Below are positions 54,439 to 63,066 of a DNA stretch of 64,000 bases, one piece after another. A program made the translations under genes and the position numbers. How positions within the stretch are numbered: the first letter of the stretch is position 1; each line of letters opens with the position of its first letter. The DNA is from Chloroflexota bacterium (GTDB lineage: Bacteria > Chloroflexota > Anaerolineae > Anaerolineales > Villigracilaceae): contig JAIOOU010000017.1 in assembly GCA_021414245.1 (NCBI GenBank), positions 471,829 through 535,828 on the forward strand, given 5' to 3'. The notes under the pieces are model-generated. The model was given only the letters and a program-made list of their open reading frames with translations. It did no database searches and had not been told where the DNA came from.

Positions 54439-55524
54439 TTACTGAATCAAGGTTGTTTTTAACAATAGCGGGCGGAACTCTTCATCGGACAACTTCGAAG
54501 ATTTGGCTTCGATTAACACGACCAGGTCTTGAATCTCAAAATCGCTGAGCAGTAGATATGCAAGCGGAAGTCCGATGTGGAACGGGTCGCCGATGAAAGC
54601 TGAAACACACTGACGCATCACCTGTTGCTTGAGCAAATGTTCAAGTTTGGGAAGCCCGGCTTGAGGTCGCTCGAGAAGCGCGTTTACGTCATGCAAATCG
54701 GGGTAGATGCGCGATACAACTGAGGCAATATCAGTCCCCGCTGCGATGGCGCGCACATCTTCATCGCGGACCCGATAGCCGAATGGGAGCGTGTAATTGA
54801 TCAATTCCTCTTCGGAAAGATTATGATAAATTTTGTAACGGATCACCCACATCAAATTATTTAGATCGAGGAGGGAGCCCACGAGCTTGCCCCCCATTTC
54901 GCGATCCTTGCCCTTGAGATTCTTAACCTCCCCCCACAGTCGCCGCCAGTAATCGAGGTCCAACGCCACTTCGAGCGGAAATAAATTCTGCTCGGCGGAG
55001 TAGCGTTTCATCGCAAACGACATGGTTGATTCGTAAGGCGAGCCCCGCAACAGTTCAACCGCTGAAACAATGCTCCCGGTTTCCACCATCGCCTGCGCGG
55101 GGATGGTGGAAAAGGAACCAAAAGGGAACAGCACCTCACGGACACGATCCCATAAGGCCACTTCTGAATTCCAAGATGAAACTGTCTGGATGCTGCGTAA
55201 AACTGCCTTGAGATTCCCCACTTCAAAGTAACGAAAGAGCTGTCTGACCAAGGGGCGTGTCTGTTCCGGGGCCTGCTGCACAACACTAGAATAGGAGTCT
55301 GCGAGCCGGTTCCTGATCTGTAAAATGACACGGCGGGGTGTCATTTCGCTTTCTTTCAAACCCGACAGGTATTTTCCGTACGGCGTGCCTTTCAACGCAC
55401 CGACCAGCGCGGAAAAATCCGGCGCGTCGCTCAGGCGGACGACATCCTGGGGCGTGAGCAAATCTGAATACATTGCGCGCACCCGCGTACTGATCGCTGC
55501 GTAACCGGAAACGCCACTCGCCAT
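54439..55524 (-). CDS. atpC: V/A-type ATPase subunit C (d-type, rotor socket)
   Basis: A 361-residue funnel-shaped subunit joining central stalk and ring. YAAISTRVRAMYSDLLTPQDVVRL and YFEVGNLKAVLRSIQ resemble NtpC/d subunits; the rest is helical. The start at 55524 follows the G/H-subunit stop by three bases. V-type nomenclature is used. Confidence 0.87.
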   Translation of the reverse strand: MASGVSGYAAISTRVRAMYSDLLTPQDVVRLSDAPDFSALVGALKGTPYGKYLSGLKESEMTPRRVILQIRNRLADSYSSVVQQAPEQTRPLVRQLFRYFEVGNLKAVLRSIQTVSSWNSEVALWDRVREVLFPFGSFSTIPAQAMVETGSIVSAVELLRGSPYESTMSFAMKRYSAEQNLFPLEVALDLDYWRRLWGEVKNLKGKDREMGGKLVGSLLDLNNLMWVIRYKIYHNLSEEELINYTLPFGYRVRDEDVRAIAAGTDIASVVSRIYPDLHDVNALLERPQAGLPKLEHLLKQQVMRQCVSAFIGDPFHIGLPLAYLLLSDFEIQDLVVLIEAKSSKLSDEEFRPLLLKTTLIQ

Positions 55525-55527
55525 GAG

Positions 55528-55839
55528 TTATGCCCTGCCGATGACACGTTCCAAAACGAAGGCGACCGCCTTTTCGAAGTTCTTCTTCGCCAAAGCTTCG
55601 AATTCGTCGTTCCTGGAGGCCTCATCCGCCGCCATTTGCACGGAAGCACCGCTCGACTGCACATTTGCAATCATTTTGCGCGCTTCCTCGTGTGCATCGG
55701 CCTTGGCCTTGGCGATCAACGCCTGGGCTTCCTGCTCCGCTTTGACAGGAATTTCCTGGGCCTCCCGTCTGGCCTTTTCCTGAATTTCCTGCGCCTGCTT
55801 TTCAATTTCAAGTACCTGCTGAATGTGTTTCTCGTTCAT
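55528..55839 (-). CDS. atpH: V/A-type ATPase peripheral stalk subunit G/H
   Basis: A 103-residue, highly charged coiled-coil protein (KHIQQVLEIEKQAQEIQEKA), fitting the G/H stalk subunit that pairs with E. It is the first gene of the nine-gene V operon. GAGGTGA lies eight bases before the ATG, and a promoter lies 47 bases upstream. Similarity is mostly compositional, so the call leans on position and length. Confidence 0.8.
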   Translation of the reverse strand: MNEKHIQQVLEIEKQAQEIQEKARREAQEIPVKAEQEAQALIAKAKADAHEEARKMIANVQSSGASVQMAADEASRNDEFEALAKKNFEKAVAFVLERVIGRA

Positions 55840-55885
55840 AACGATTTCACCTCACGAAGTACTTACCGGATTATTAATGTCCGCA

Positions 55886-55914
55886 ATTGTAAAGGGAAAT
55901 TTCCAGACAAACAA
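55886..55914 (-). promoter_or_regulatory. Promoter of the V/A-ATPase operon
   Basis: On the minus strand TTGTTT (55914-55909), a 17-base spacer and TACAAT (55891-55886) give a start near 55879 and a leader of about 40 bases. Confidence 0.55.
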
Positions 55915-55980
55915 GGTCTGCATAGGGGTTAATAATAAATCGTACAAACGAACGCTCTTCAGTCCGGCTGGTCAAATAAT

Positions 55981-56019
55981 ATAAAACGGGTCCGGCAGAT
56001 GATGCCGGACCCGTTTTAT
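55981..56019. terminator. Perfect 17-bp inverted repeat after the F0 operon
   Basis: ATAAAACGGGTCCGGCA, loop GATGA, and exact complement, 20 bases after the b-delta stop. It shares its core with the repeat at 10488-10526. On the minus strand it is followed by ATTATTTGA, a weak T-rich tail. It probably ends the F0 transcript. Confidence 0.65.
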
Positions 56020-56038
56020 ATTTGATATTTATAGAAAA

Positions 56039-56773
56039 TTACTTTAGGGTTTGACGTAGGCCTTCAAGCTTCCCAGCCACGGAACCGTCCATGACCTTGT
56101 CCCCGACCTTGATCACCAGGCCGCCAAGAATTGACGGGTCAACCCGGAAATCAACAGCCTTTGCTCCAACCTTCTCGAGCACGCTCTTCTTGACCGTGTC
56201 CTGTTCCTGATCGCTGAGAGGCAGGGCACTGGTCACCTGGGCGGAATCGCCCTTGAAATTGACATCATTAAGAACGACCACTTTCCCGGATTTAACTCCC
56301 GAGAAAAATTCGTCGATCAAGACATGCTGTTTCTTTTCATCCAGCGCTTCACCGACCAGTTTGTTGGCGGCAGCCAGTGCCAGAGCGGCAACCTGTCCAC
56401 GCAGGTCACCCAGGATACGGTTACGTTCGAGTTCCGCTTCCGTCATGGCAACTTCACGAGCCTTGGCGGCTTCCACTTCGGCGGCGGCCTTGACATCCTT
56501 GCCGGCAGAGGCGGCGCGTTCCGTGGCTTCACGGACCACCTTGCCTGCCTCGGCTTGTGCGGCAGCCAGGATCTTTGCGGCTTCCTTCTCCGCATCCGCG
56601 CGGGCTTCCGCAGCCACACGCGCATCTTCCAGGCCCTGCGCGATCTTATTCTTGCGGGTCTCCATCATGTCCAGCATGGGTTTGTAGACCCAGGCGTTCA
56701 ATGTGAGGAACACAATGATGAACGCGATGATCTGAACGATGAGCAGGCCAAAATTAATACCAAGAGCTTCCAT
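56039..56773 (-). CDS. atpFH: F-type ATP synthase fused b-delta subunit
   Basis: A 244-residue fusion. Residues 1-30 are the membrane helix of subunit b (FGLLIVQIIAFIIVFLTLNAWVYKPML). Residues 31 to about 165 are the Ala/Glu/Lys-rich coiled-coil stalk, ending LALAAANKLVGEALDEK as ordinary b subunits do. Residues from about 165 match only the C-terminal domain of delta/OSCP: VTSALPLSDQEQ, VDPSILGGLVIKVGDKVMDG, SVAGKLEGLRQTL. The N-terminal six-helix domain of delta, which binds the top of F1, is missing. AAGGAG precedes the ATG. It is the last gene of the F0 set. Confidence 0.9.
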   Translation of the reverse strand: MEALGINFGLLIVQIIAFIIVFLTLNAWVYKPMLDMMETRKNKIAQGLEDARVAAEARADAEKEAAKILAAAQAEAGKVVREATERAASAGKDVKAAAEVEAAKAREVAMTEAELERNRILGDLRGQVAALALAAANKLVGEALDEKKQHVLIDEFFSGVKSGKVVVLNDVNFKGDSAQVTSALPLSDQEQDTVKKSVLEKVGAKAVDFRVDPSILGGLVIKVGDKVMDGSVAGKLEGLRQTLK

Positions 56774-56792
56774 GTTTCAATGCTCCTTGTGG

Positions 56793-57032
56793 TTACACGA
56801 CTTTGAAGAGCATTAGGAACGCGATCACCAGACAGTAGATCGCGATCGCTTCAGAGAACGCAATGCCCAGGATCATGTTGGTGAGCAGATTGCCGTATGT
56901 ATCCGGGTTTCGGGCCATGCCCGTGAGCGCACCCTGCACGCTGAGACCAATTCCAATACCAGCGCCCGCAGCGCCGATCATTGCCAAACCTGCGCCCACA
57001 TAGCGCATTGCATCGAGGATATTTCCTTCCAT
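56793..57032 (-). CDS. atpE: F-type ATP synthase subunit c
   Basis: A 79-residue hairpin ring subunit: helix 1 with GAAGAGIGIGLSVQGAL, polar loop ARNPDTYG, helix 2 ILGIAFSEAIAIYCLVIAFL with ion-binding Glu 61. The Gln of Na+-type helix 1 and the Ser/Thr after the Glu are absent, so H+ coupling is expected. AAGGAGAATTG precedes the ATG; the same pattern precedes the b-delta gene. Confidence 0.95.
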   Translation of the reverse strand: MEGNILDAMRYVGAGLAMIGAAGAGIGIGLSVQGALTGMARNPDTYGNLLTNMILGIAFSEAIAIYCLVIAFLMLFKVV

Positions 57033-57064
57033 GTTTCAATTCTCCTTAAGAATTAGTTAATTGA

Positions 57065-58069
57065 TTAAATTTCGTGAGCGGCTTCAACATGCTCCTGCGC
57101 ATGTTCCTCGCCGCCGTGACCCTGGGTGGCCTGCGCCATAAAGACCATGGTCAACATACCGAACACGAATGCCTGGATGACACCCACAAATAATTCGAAC
57201 ATCATGATCATCGCAGGCAGAATCGAAATCTTGCCGAGCAGCCCTGCAACAATGGCGACCAGTACTACACCTGCGAACATGTTACCAAACAAACGGAAGG
57301 CAAATGAGAGGATCTTGGAAACCTCGGAGATCAACTCGAGCAGACCGACCAGGAAGTCCATCGCGCCGAAGAAGGGCACCTGGAACATGCGGCGGGTGTT
57401 GAAGAACTTGCTCAAATAACCGAATCCCTGGGCACGGAAACCGATCACCTGGATCATGACTACGGATATGATGGCCAGGGAAGCGGTAAAGTTCAGGTCC
57501 ACGGAAATGCCGCGGAAGAACGGGGCAAGGACAAAGTCGTGGCTTAATTCAGTATCATATATATGCCAGCCTTGAATTGCGCTTGCAGCATGCTCACCAC
57601 CATGCGGATGCAAAACGCCAATCGACTCAAAACCAGGAATCAGTTTCAGCAGATTCGCAAACAATACATAGATCATGATGGTCGCGAACCAGGGGAAGAT
57701 CGCCCTGGCCCATTTGGTACCGGCAGAACCCTCCGTCAGGTTATAGAGCATCTCCAAAATTGCTTCCATTACATTGCCGATTCCGCGCGGGACCAGGTCG
57801 GTCCGTTGACTCTTCTTCAGGGAGCGATTGGTGAAGAATGCAATCACCACCAGCAGGACAATCGTCACCGCCAGGGTGGGTAAGGTATTCACCAAATACA
57901 ATGGGCCCAGGCCGAGGAAATTCTCGACAATGGGCTCTTCAATTAATTTTTCGGCGGCAACCGTGATCTCAGGCTGAACAGGGACAAAAATCCCACCCAG
58001 AATAAAACCAGCAATCATCAACACTAGAACAATCCAGCGCCGCCACGGGGTACGTTTTTGGGTCTCCAA
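57065..58069 (-). CDS. atpB: F-type ATP synthase subunit a
   Basis: A 334-residue stator channel with about six membrane helices. The essential Arg lies near residue 259 in LSFAFRLFGNMFAGV, and NLLKLIPGFESIGVLHPHGG precedes a long outside loop. The His/Glu-rich C-terminus (GHGGEEHAQEHVEAAHEI) is unusual. The start appears to be TTG at 58069 with a perfect AGGAGG five bases upstream. Confidence 0.94.
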   Translation of the reverse strand: METQKRTPWRRWIVLVLMIAGFILGGIFVPVQPEITVAAEKLIEEPIVENFLGLGPLYLVNTLPTLAVTIVLLVVIAFFTNRSLKKSQRTDLVPRGIGNVMEAILEMLYNLTEGSAGTKWARAIFPWFATIMIYVLFANLLKLIPGFESIGVLHPHGGEHAASAIQGWHIYDTELSHDFVLAPFFRGISVDLNFTASLAIISVVMIQVIGFRAQGFGYLSKFFNTRRMFQVPFFGAMDFLVGLLELISEVSKILSFAFRLFGNMFAGVVLVAIVAGLLGKISILPAMIMMFELFVGVIQAFVFGMLTMVFMAQATQGHGGEEHAQEHVEAAHEI

Positions 58070-58078
58070 GCCCGCCTC

Positions 58079-58354
58079 CTAAGCAGTAGTTTTTTTCTCT
58101 TCGGTCTCGTATTTTTCCTTCAGCCGCGCCAGCGATTTTCGCGAGACATACAGCATCAGGAACACCGAAAGAGGGATTCCAGCAAACAACAACACCAGTG
58201 TAAACACCGGCTTCGTGCCGAACGTATTATCAAGCCACAATCCGCCAAATACAGAGGCCAGAATGACCGCCAGGGTCAAACAACCTACCTGCCCGATCAC
58301 CACGATCAGCAGGGTGCTCACCATATTACGACGATTTTCATCCGATTGTGCCAT
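58079..58354 (-). CDS. atpI: AtpI/Gene1-like protein of the F-type ATP synthase operon
   Basis: A 91-residue protein with two hydrophobic helices (VVIGQVGCLTLAVILASVFGG; FTLVLLFAGIPLSVFLMLYV) and a basic tail, matching the small AtpI proteins that assist c-ring assembly or Mg transport. It is the first gene of the F0 operon. The ATG sits eight bases after a TATAAT box and has no ribosome binding site. Confidence 0.82.
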   Translation of the reverse strand: MAQSDENRRNMVSTLLIVVIGQVGCLTLAVILASVFGGLWLDNTFGTKPVFTLVLLFAGIPLSVFLMLYVSRKSLARLKEKYETEEKKTTA

Positions 58355-58362
58355 GTCGCACG

Positions 58363-58392
58363 ATTATAACTGACAGGTCAAAGGGCTGTCAA
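58363..58392 (-). promoter_or_regulatory. Strong promoter of the F0 operon, probably leaderless
   Basis: On the minus strand, TTGACA (58392-58387), an 18-base spacer and TATAAT (58368-58363) match the sigma-70 consensus exactly. The ATG of atpI starts nine bases after the last base of the -10 box. Confidence 0.8.
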
Positions 58393-58419
58393 ACGCAAAT
58401 CAAAAATCGTTTTGGATGC

Positions 58420-58433
58420 CTGCCCGAAGGCAG
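58420..58433 (-). terminator. Small UUCG-loop hairpin between nuoN and the F0 promoter
   Basis: On the minus strand CTGCC, loop TTCG, GGCAG. A broken T-rich stretch follows about 14 bases later. The hairpin lies upstream of the F0 promoter and downstream of no minus-strand gene in this gap other than the nuo operon's flank; its role is uncertain. Confidence 0.35.
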
Positions 58434-58553
58434 TTCTCCCCGAGAAAATGATTGCTTCGTCCCGGGAGATAGCCTCCCCGAAAGGCGCCTCAACCATGAC
58501 CCTTGACCTGATCCGCTTTCTAAAAGATTTTTACTTCCCTGCAAATCGATTGT

Positions 58554-60002
58554 CTAGAACAAATTCAATGCCGCAGCATCCGACCAGCTAAACCAGGGGG
58601 CAAAGACCGTCCCCACCAAAATCACACCAATAACGAGGACGCCCAGCGCGATCGCGTACGGGCGGGTCAATGGGACCGGGTGTTTCTCCTCGTCTTCAGC
58701 AGGCATGCGGTACAGATAGACATATTTCATGGCATTGAGGTAGTAGTACACGCCGATAATCGAGTTGAGAATACCGACAATGACCAGCCAGGTATATCCA
58801 GCCTGCACACCGGCGGCAAAGACAAAGACCTTTGCCACGAAACCGCCGAAGGGCGGCATCCCAGCCAGGGACAGGAAGGCGGCCAGCATCATCAAAGCCA
58901 GCCACGGGTTGCGGCGGCTCAACCCGGCATAATCCTTGATATCCTCAAGACCGGTCACCCGGCTGAAAGCCATGACCACACCGAAGGCCAGCAGGTTGGT
59001 CGCGATGTAAGCGGCCAGATAAAAGACCACGCTCGCCGCCCCAAGCTGACTGAATGCCACCACACCGATCAAGGCATACCCTGCATGGGCGATGGAGGAA
59101 TACGCAAGCAGGCGCTTGACGTTGGTCTGTGAAATGGCCAGTAGATTCCCTACGGTCATGGTAATCGCGGCCAGGGCGGCAAGGACGACCGTCCAGGAGG
59201 TGGAGAAATCCGGGAAAGCGATAAAGAAGAAACGTACGATCACCGCAAAACCGGCTGCCTTGGAAGCAGTCGAAAGGAAACCGGCCACCGGGGTCGGGGA
59301 ACCTTCATATACATCCGGAGCCCAGAATTGCAGGGGAACAATGGCAAGTTTGAAGCCAATTCCAACGATCACAAGCGCAAAGATGCTGAAAGCCAGCAGG
59401 GTCGAGATATCGCCCACCGCGAACAGCTGGGAGAGCTGATAAATATTCGTTGTGCCCGCGAACCCGAAGATCAAGCTGAAACCATACAGCATGATGGTCG
59501 AGGTCAAAGTGCCGAAGAGCAGATATTTAAAGCCCGCTTCGGTCGAACGGTCGTCTGTAAGCAGGAAGCCGGCCAAAATATACAGGGGGATCGATGCGGT
59601 CTCGATCGAAAGGTAGAGCATGATCAGGTCCGCTGAAACAGCCATCAGGTTCATGCCGAGAAGCGAGGCTAAAAGCAGAATATACGCCTCGCCTCGCCGT
59701 CCCGCTTTTTCATGGTCCATCAAAAGCAAGGCCGTCGCCGCAGCTGCGAACATGAAGAGGATCTTGAAGAAGAAACCCAGCCAGTCAAAGCGGATCATCC
59801 CGCCCAGCATGGACACAGGTTCGCCGGGCCGCCCGAAGAGCAGGCTGACGATGATGATTAGGAACAACCCACCCGCAGTCAGCCATCCGGCATTGCGGCG
59901 TTCCTCCTCCTTCCAGAACGGCTCGACACAAAGCAGGATCACAGCCAGGGTGAGGATCAGGATTTCAGGGAGGATGGAAGTGAACATTAAGGAAGTAAAC
60001 AT
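58554..60002 (-). CDS. nuoN: NADH-quinone oxidoreductase subunit N
   Basis: A 482-residue proton-pumping antiporter-like subunit of complex I with about fourteen helices. LYLSIETASIPLYILAGFLL carries the essential Glu of helix 5, and KLAIVPLQFWAPDVYEGSPTPVAGFLSTASKAAGF is the half-channel signature (residue about 220 on). The start at 60002 immediately follows the nuoM stop with GGAGGTG upstream. It is the last nuo gene on this strand in the window; 200 bases follow before the F0 genes. Confidence 0.95.
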   Translation of the reverse strand: MFTSLMFTSILPEILILTLAVILLCVEPFWKEEERRNAGWLTAGGLFLIIIVSLLFGRPGEPVSMLGGMIRFDWLGFFFKILFMFAAAATALLLMDHEKAGRRGEAYILLLASLLGMNLMAVSADLIMLYLSIETASIPLYILAGFLLTDDRSTEAGFKYLLFGTLTSTIMLYGFSLIFGFAGTTNIYQLSQLFAVGDISTLLAFSIFALVIVGIGFKLAIVPLQFWAPDVYEGSPTPVAGFLSTASKAAGFAVIVRFFFIAFPDFSTSWTVVLAALAAITMTVGNLLAISQTNVKRLLAYSSIAHAGYALIGVVAFSQLGAASVVFYLAAYIATNLLAFGVVMAFSRVTGLEDIKDYAGLSRRNPWLALMMLAAFLSLAGMPPFGGFVAKVFVFAAGVQAGYTWLVIVGILNSIIGVYYYLNAMKYVYLYRMPAEDEEKHPVPLTRPYAIALGVLVIGVILVGTVFAPWFSWSDAAALNLF

Positions 60003-61523
60003 TTAAGCACCTCCCAGTAAACGCAGGATGTTCTCAACACCGCGTTCCACCATGGGGACCATCACCGCCGGGAAGATGCCGATGATGACCATGCAGGAGC
60101 AAAGAGTGAAGATCGCCAGTTTATCCAGCGCGGTAATGGGTGAAATATGGCCCTCGAGTTTCTCAGGCATGGGACCGAAGAACACGCGGCGGATGGCGAT
60201 CATGATATATGCCGCGGTAATGATGATTGAAATGCTAGCAATGACCGCCACGAGCCATTGTCTGCCCCAAACCCCCATAAAGATCGGGAATTCGGCAACA
60301 AAGCCGGAAAAGCCGGGCATGCCCATGGAGACCAGACCACCGATAATAAAACCGATGCCGGCAAACGGCAGGGCCTTCATCATGCCGCCCAGTTCCGGAA
60401 TCTGACGTGTGTGCGACCGGTCATAGATCATGCCGGTCACAGCAAAGAAGAGAGCCGTCATCACACCGTGCGAGAACATTTGCACACCGGCTCCAACCAG
60501 ACCGTTGTGGTTGAGCGTGGAAACACCCAGCACCACCAGCCCCATGTGGGAGACAGACGAGAAGCCGATCATATATTTCAGGTCGGTTTGAACGAAGGCA
60601 ATGAATGCGCCGTACACAACCGCAATGCCCGCAAAGATCATGATCAACCAGGACCACTGCTTGGCGCCTTCAGGCAAAAGCATGATACCGACCCGCAGGG
60701 CGGCAAAGGCTCCCAGTTTCATCAACACGCCCGCGTGAAACATGGAGACGGCTGTCGGTGCGGCCACGTGACCATCCGGGGACCAGTTGTGGAAAGGCCA
60801 GATGCCGCCCAAGACTGCAAAGCCGAGGAAGACTGGCAGGAACCAGATATATTGGAAGGAGCTGGAAAAATTCGCACTTTCCATCTGGATCATGTCAAAG
60901 GAGAGCACCCCGGTATTGGTATATTGTGTCCAGTACATGGCGAGAGCGCCGACCAGGGCCACAACCGAACCGATGAACAGGTACAGGGTCAACTTCATGG
61001 CCGCATATTCACGGGTCTTGACCCAGCCCCAGATTGCGATCAGCAGATACATCGGGAAGACTGCGATCTCATAGAAGAAGAACAGCATGAACAGATCGAG
61101 TGAAACGAACACACCGAACACGCCGCCTGCGAGCAGGAAGAGGAAGGAAAAGAATTCGCGCGGGCGGTCTTGAATACCTGCGGAAATATGATGGGCTTCA
61201 TCGTAATCGCCCCACGAGATCAACACACCCGTGAACATGACGATGCCGGTCAGCAGGACCAGGGGAGCGCTCATGCCGTCCACACCGAATTTCAGGTTGA
61301 TGCCCAGCGCGGGCAGCCAGCGGTATTGTTCAATAAACTGATAACCGGTCATGCCGCCAAGAAGATATTGAGCATAGACCCAGGCGGAGAGCAGAAGGTC
61401 AATTGCGGCGGTCGCCAGCGCAACGCCGCGGACCTCCGTCTTGCGGTCGGCCGGCATCAACAGCATGACGACTGCGGCTACAAAGGGAAGGAAAGTGATA
61501 ATACTCAGGATGGGAAAACTCAT
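60003..61523 (-). CDS. nuoM: NADH-quinone oxidoreductase subunit M, second copy
   Basis: A 506-residue antiporter-like subunit. FGVDGMSAPLVLLTGIVMF, the helix-5 Glu in LFFFYEIAVFPMYLLIAIWG, and GGIWPFHNWSPDGHVAAPTAVSMFHAGVLMKLG (residue about 265 on) identify it as NuoM-like. Its Pro-His-Asn-Trp and HAGVLMKLG wording differs from the other NuoM encoded upstream, so this is a diverged paralog and not a recent duplicate. The start at 61523 is placed by GAGGTG spacing; ATG 61526 is adjacent. It lies between the first nuoM and nuoN. Confidence 0.92.
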   Translation of the reverse strand: MSFPILSIITFLPFVAAVVMLLMPADRKTEVRGVALATAAIDLLLSAWVYAQYLLGGMTGYQFIEQYRWLPALGINLKFGVDGMSAPLVLLTGIVMFTGVLISWGDYDEAHHISAGIQDRPREFFSFLFLLAGGVFGVFVSLDLFMLFFFYEIAVFPMYLLIAIWGWVKTREYAAMKLTLYLFIGSVVALVGALAMYWTQYTNTGVLSFDMIQMESANFSSSFQYIWFLPVFLGFAVLGGIWPFHNWSPDGHVAAPTAVSMFHAGVLMKLGAFAALRVGIMLLPEGAKQWSWLIMIFAGIAVVYGAFIAFVQTDLKYMIGFSSVSHMGLVVLGVSTLNHNGLVGAGVQMFSHGVMTALFFAVTGMIYDRSHTRQIPELGGMMKALPFAGIGFIIGGLVSMGMPGFSGFVAEFPIFMGVWGRQWLVAVIASISIIITAAYIMIAIRRVFFGPMPEKLEGHISPITALDKLAIFTLCSCMVIIGIFPAVMVPMVERGVENILRLLGGA

Positions 61524-61533
61524 CATCCACCTC

Positions 61534-63060
61534 TTAGAACAGAGCCACAACGGCTTTGTTGATAACTTCCAAAATCCACGCGGGCCACAGGCCAATGACC
61601 AGGATCAGGACCATCAGCGGAACCACCACAAAGATTTCGCGTGTGTTGATCTCGGTCAGTTTGTGTTCGCCGTGCGCCCAATGTTCGTTCTCAGGACCGT
61701 GCAGAACCTTGGCGATGCCCTTCAAAATATAAGCGCCGGTGAAAAGCAGACCCAGCATGGCAATGGCGGTGTACACCGTCAAAACGGGATAGGCACCCCG
61801 TACCACCAAAAATTCAGAAACGAACCCATTCAGCCCCGGTAAACCGAGCGAAGCCATGCTCATGAAGATGAGGATGCCGCCGTAGACAGGAACGAGCGGG
61901 AACAAGCCGCCGAACTCCTCCAGATTGCGTGTGTGCGTACGTTCATAGATCACACCGACCAGGAAGAACATGCCGGCCGCGGACAATCCGTGGTTGAACA
62001 TCTGCAAAACCGCACCGCTCATGGCGATATGTGCATCGGAAGTCCCTGCCGCCAGGCCGGCTGCAGCGATGCCGAGTACAACAAATCCCATGTGGTTAAT
62101 GGATGAATATGCCACCAGTCTCTTGAAGTCGGTCTGGCCAAAGGCAGCGAAGGCACCAAAGACAATGGCCGCAACTGCCAGGAAGGCCAGCGCACCGGCA
62201 AAGATCTTGGCCTCCAGCGGGTAGAACGGAAGCACAATTCTCAGGAATCCATAGGCGCCCAACTTGAGCAGAACTCCAGCCAAGAGCATGGAACCGGCGG
62301 TCGGAGCTTCGGTGTGCGCATCCGGCAACCAGGTGTGAAAGGGCCAGATCGGGACTTTGATGGCGAAGGCGATGGTGAAGGCCCAAAAAGCGATGGTCTT
62401 GACGGTGTGCACAGGCATGCCGAGAAGAATGGAACCGGCATCCAGCGCATTCCAGCGATCATAGAGGGCGACCAGGTCATAGGTCCCGAAAAGAACGCCG
62501 AGCATCTGAATTCCGAGCAGCAAACCCAGGGAACCGCCCATCGTGTAGATCATGAACTTGAGCGAAGCGTAATCCTTGTTGGCACTGCCCCATTGATTGA
62601 TGAGGAAGTACATCGGGACCAGGCCGATCTCCCAGAAGACAAAGAAGATCAGGAGGTCGAGTGCCATGAAAACACCCAGCATGCCGGTTTCCAAAAAGAG
62701 GAAAAGCATCATGTACGGTTTGACGCGGTCCGTCACGCTAAAGGATGCCAGGATGGCCAGCGGTGTGAGCAGCGTGGTGAGCAAAACCATTGAAACGGAG
62801 ATCCCGTCCACACCGAGGTGAAGGGAGGAGTGCAACGCTTCATACCAGGGATAAATTTCCTGGAATTGAAAGCCTGTCTGGTTCGGATCAAAGTTCTTCC
62901 ATACGATCAGGGTCAGCGCAAACGGGATCAGGCTGGCGCCGAAGGCGAACCAGCGCAGCAGCTTCAACTCGCCGCTTGGCAGGAAAAACAGGATCAGGGC
63001 CGAGATGGCCGGCACGAACAGGATCAGGCTGAGGAGATGAGAAGTAAGGAAATCCATCAT
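61534..63060 (-). CDS. nuoM: NADH-quinone oxidoreductase subunit M, first copy
   Basis: A 508-residue antiporter-like subunit of standard NuoM type: LGVDGISVSMVLLTTLLTPL, helix-5 Glu in FFVFWEIGLVPMYFLINQWG, KVPIWPFHTWLPDAHTEAPT and LLKLGAYGFLRI. AGGAGCAC lies directly upstream of two consecutive ATGs (63060 and 63057), either of which could be the start. It is seven bases from the nuoL stop and eleven bases before the second nuoM gene. Confidence 0.95.
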   Translation of the reverse strand: MMDFLTSHLLSLILFVPAISALILFFLPSGELKLLRWFAFGASLIPFALTLIVWKNFDPNQTGFQFQEIYPWYEALHSSLHLGVDGISVSMVLLTTLLTPLAILASFSVTDRVKPYMMLFLFLETGMLGVFMALDLLIFFVFWEIGLVPMYFLINQWGSANKDYASLKFMIYTMGGSLGLLLGIQMLGVLFGTYDLVALYDRWNALDAGSILLGMPVHTVKTIAFWAFTIAFAIKVPIWPFHTWLPDAHTEAPTAGSMLLAGVLLKLGAYGFLRIVLPFYPLEAKIFAGALAFLAVAAIVFGAFAAFGQTDFKRLVAYSSINHMGFVVLGIAAAGLAAGTSDAHIAMSGAVLQMFNHGLSAAGMFFLVGVIYERTHTRNLEEFGGLFPLVPVYGGILIFMSMASLGLPGLNGFVSEFLVVRGAYPVLTVYTAIAMLGLLFTGAYILKGIAKVLHGPENEHWAHGEHKLTEINTREIFVVVPLMVLILVIGLWPAWILEVINKAVVALF

Positions 63061-63066
63061 GTGCTC

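Noticed and set aside
60258..61103. 281-codon open frame on the plus strand across the second nuoM
   Set aside because: Rich in His, Gln and Asp as expected for the complement of hydrophobic helices; it is a shadow.
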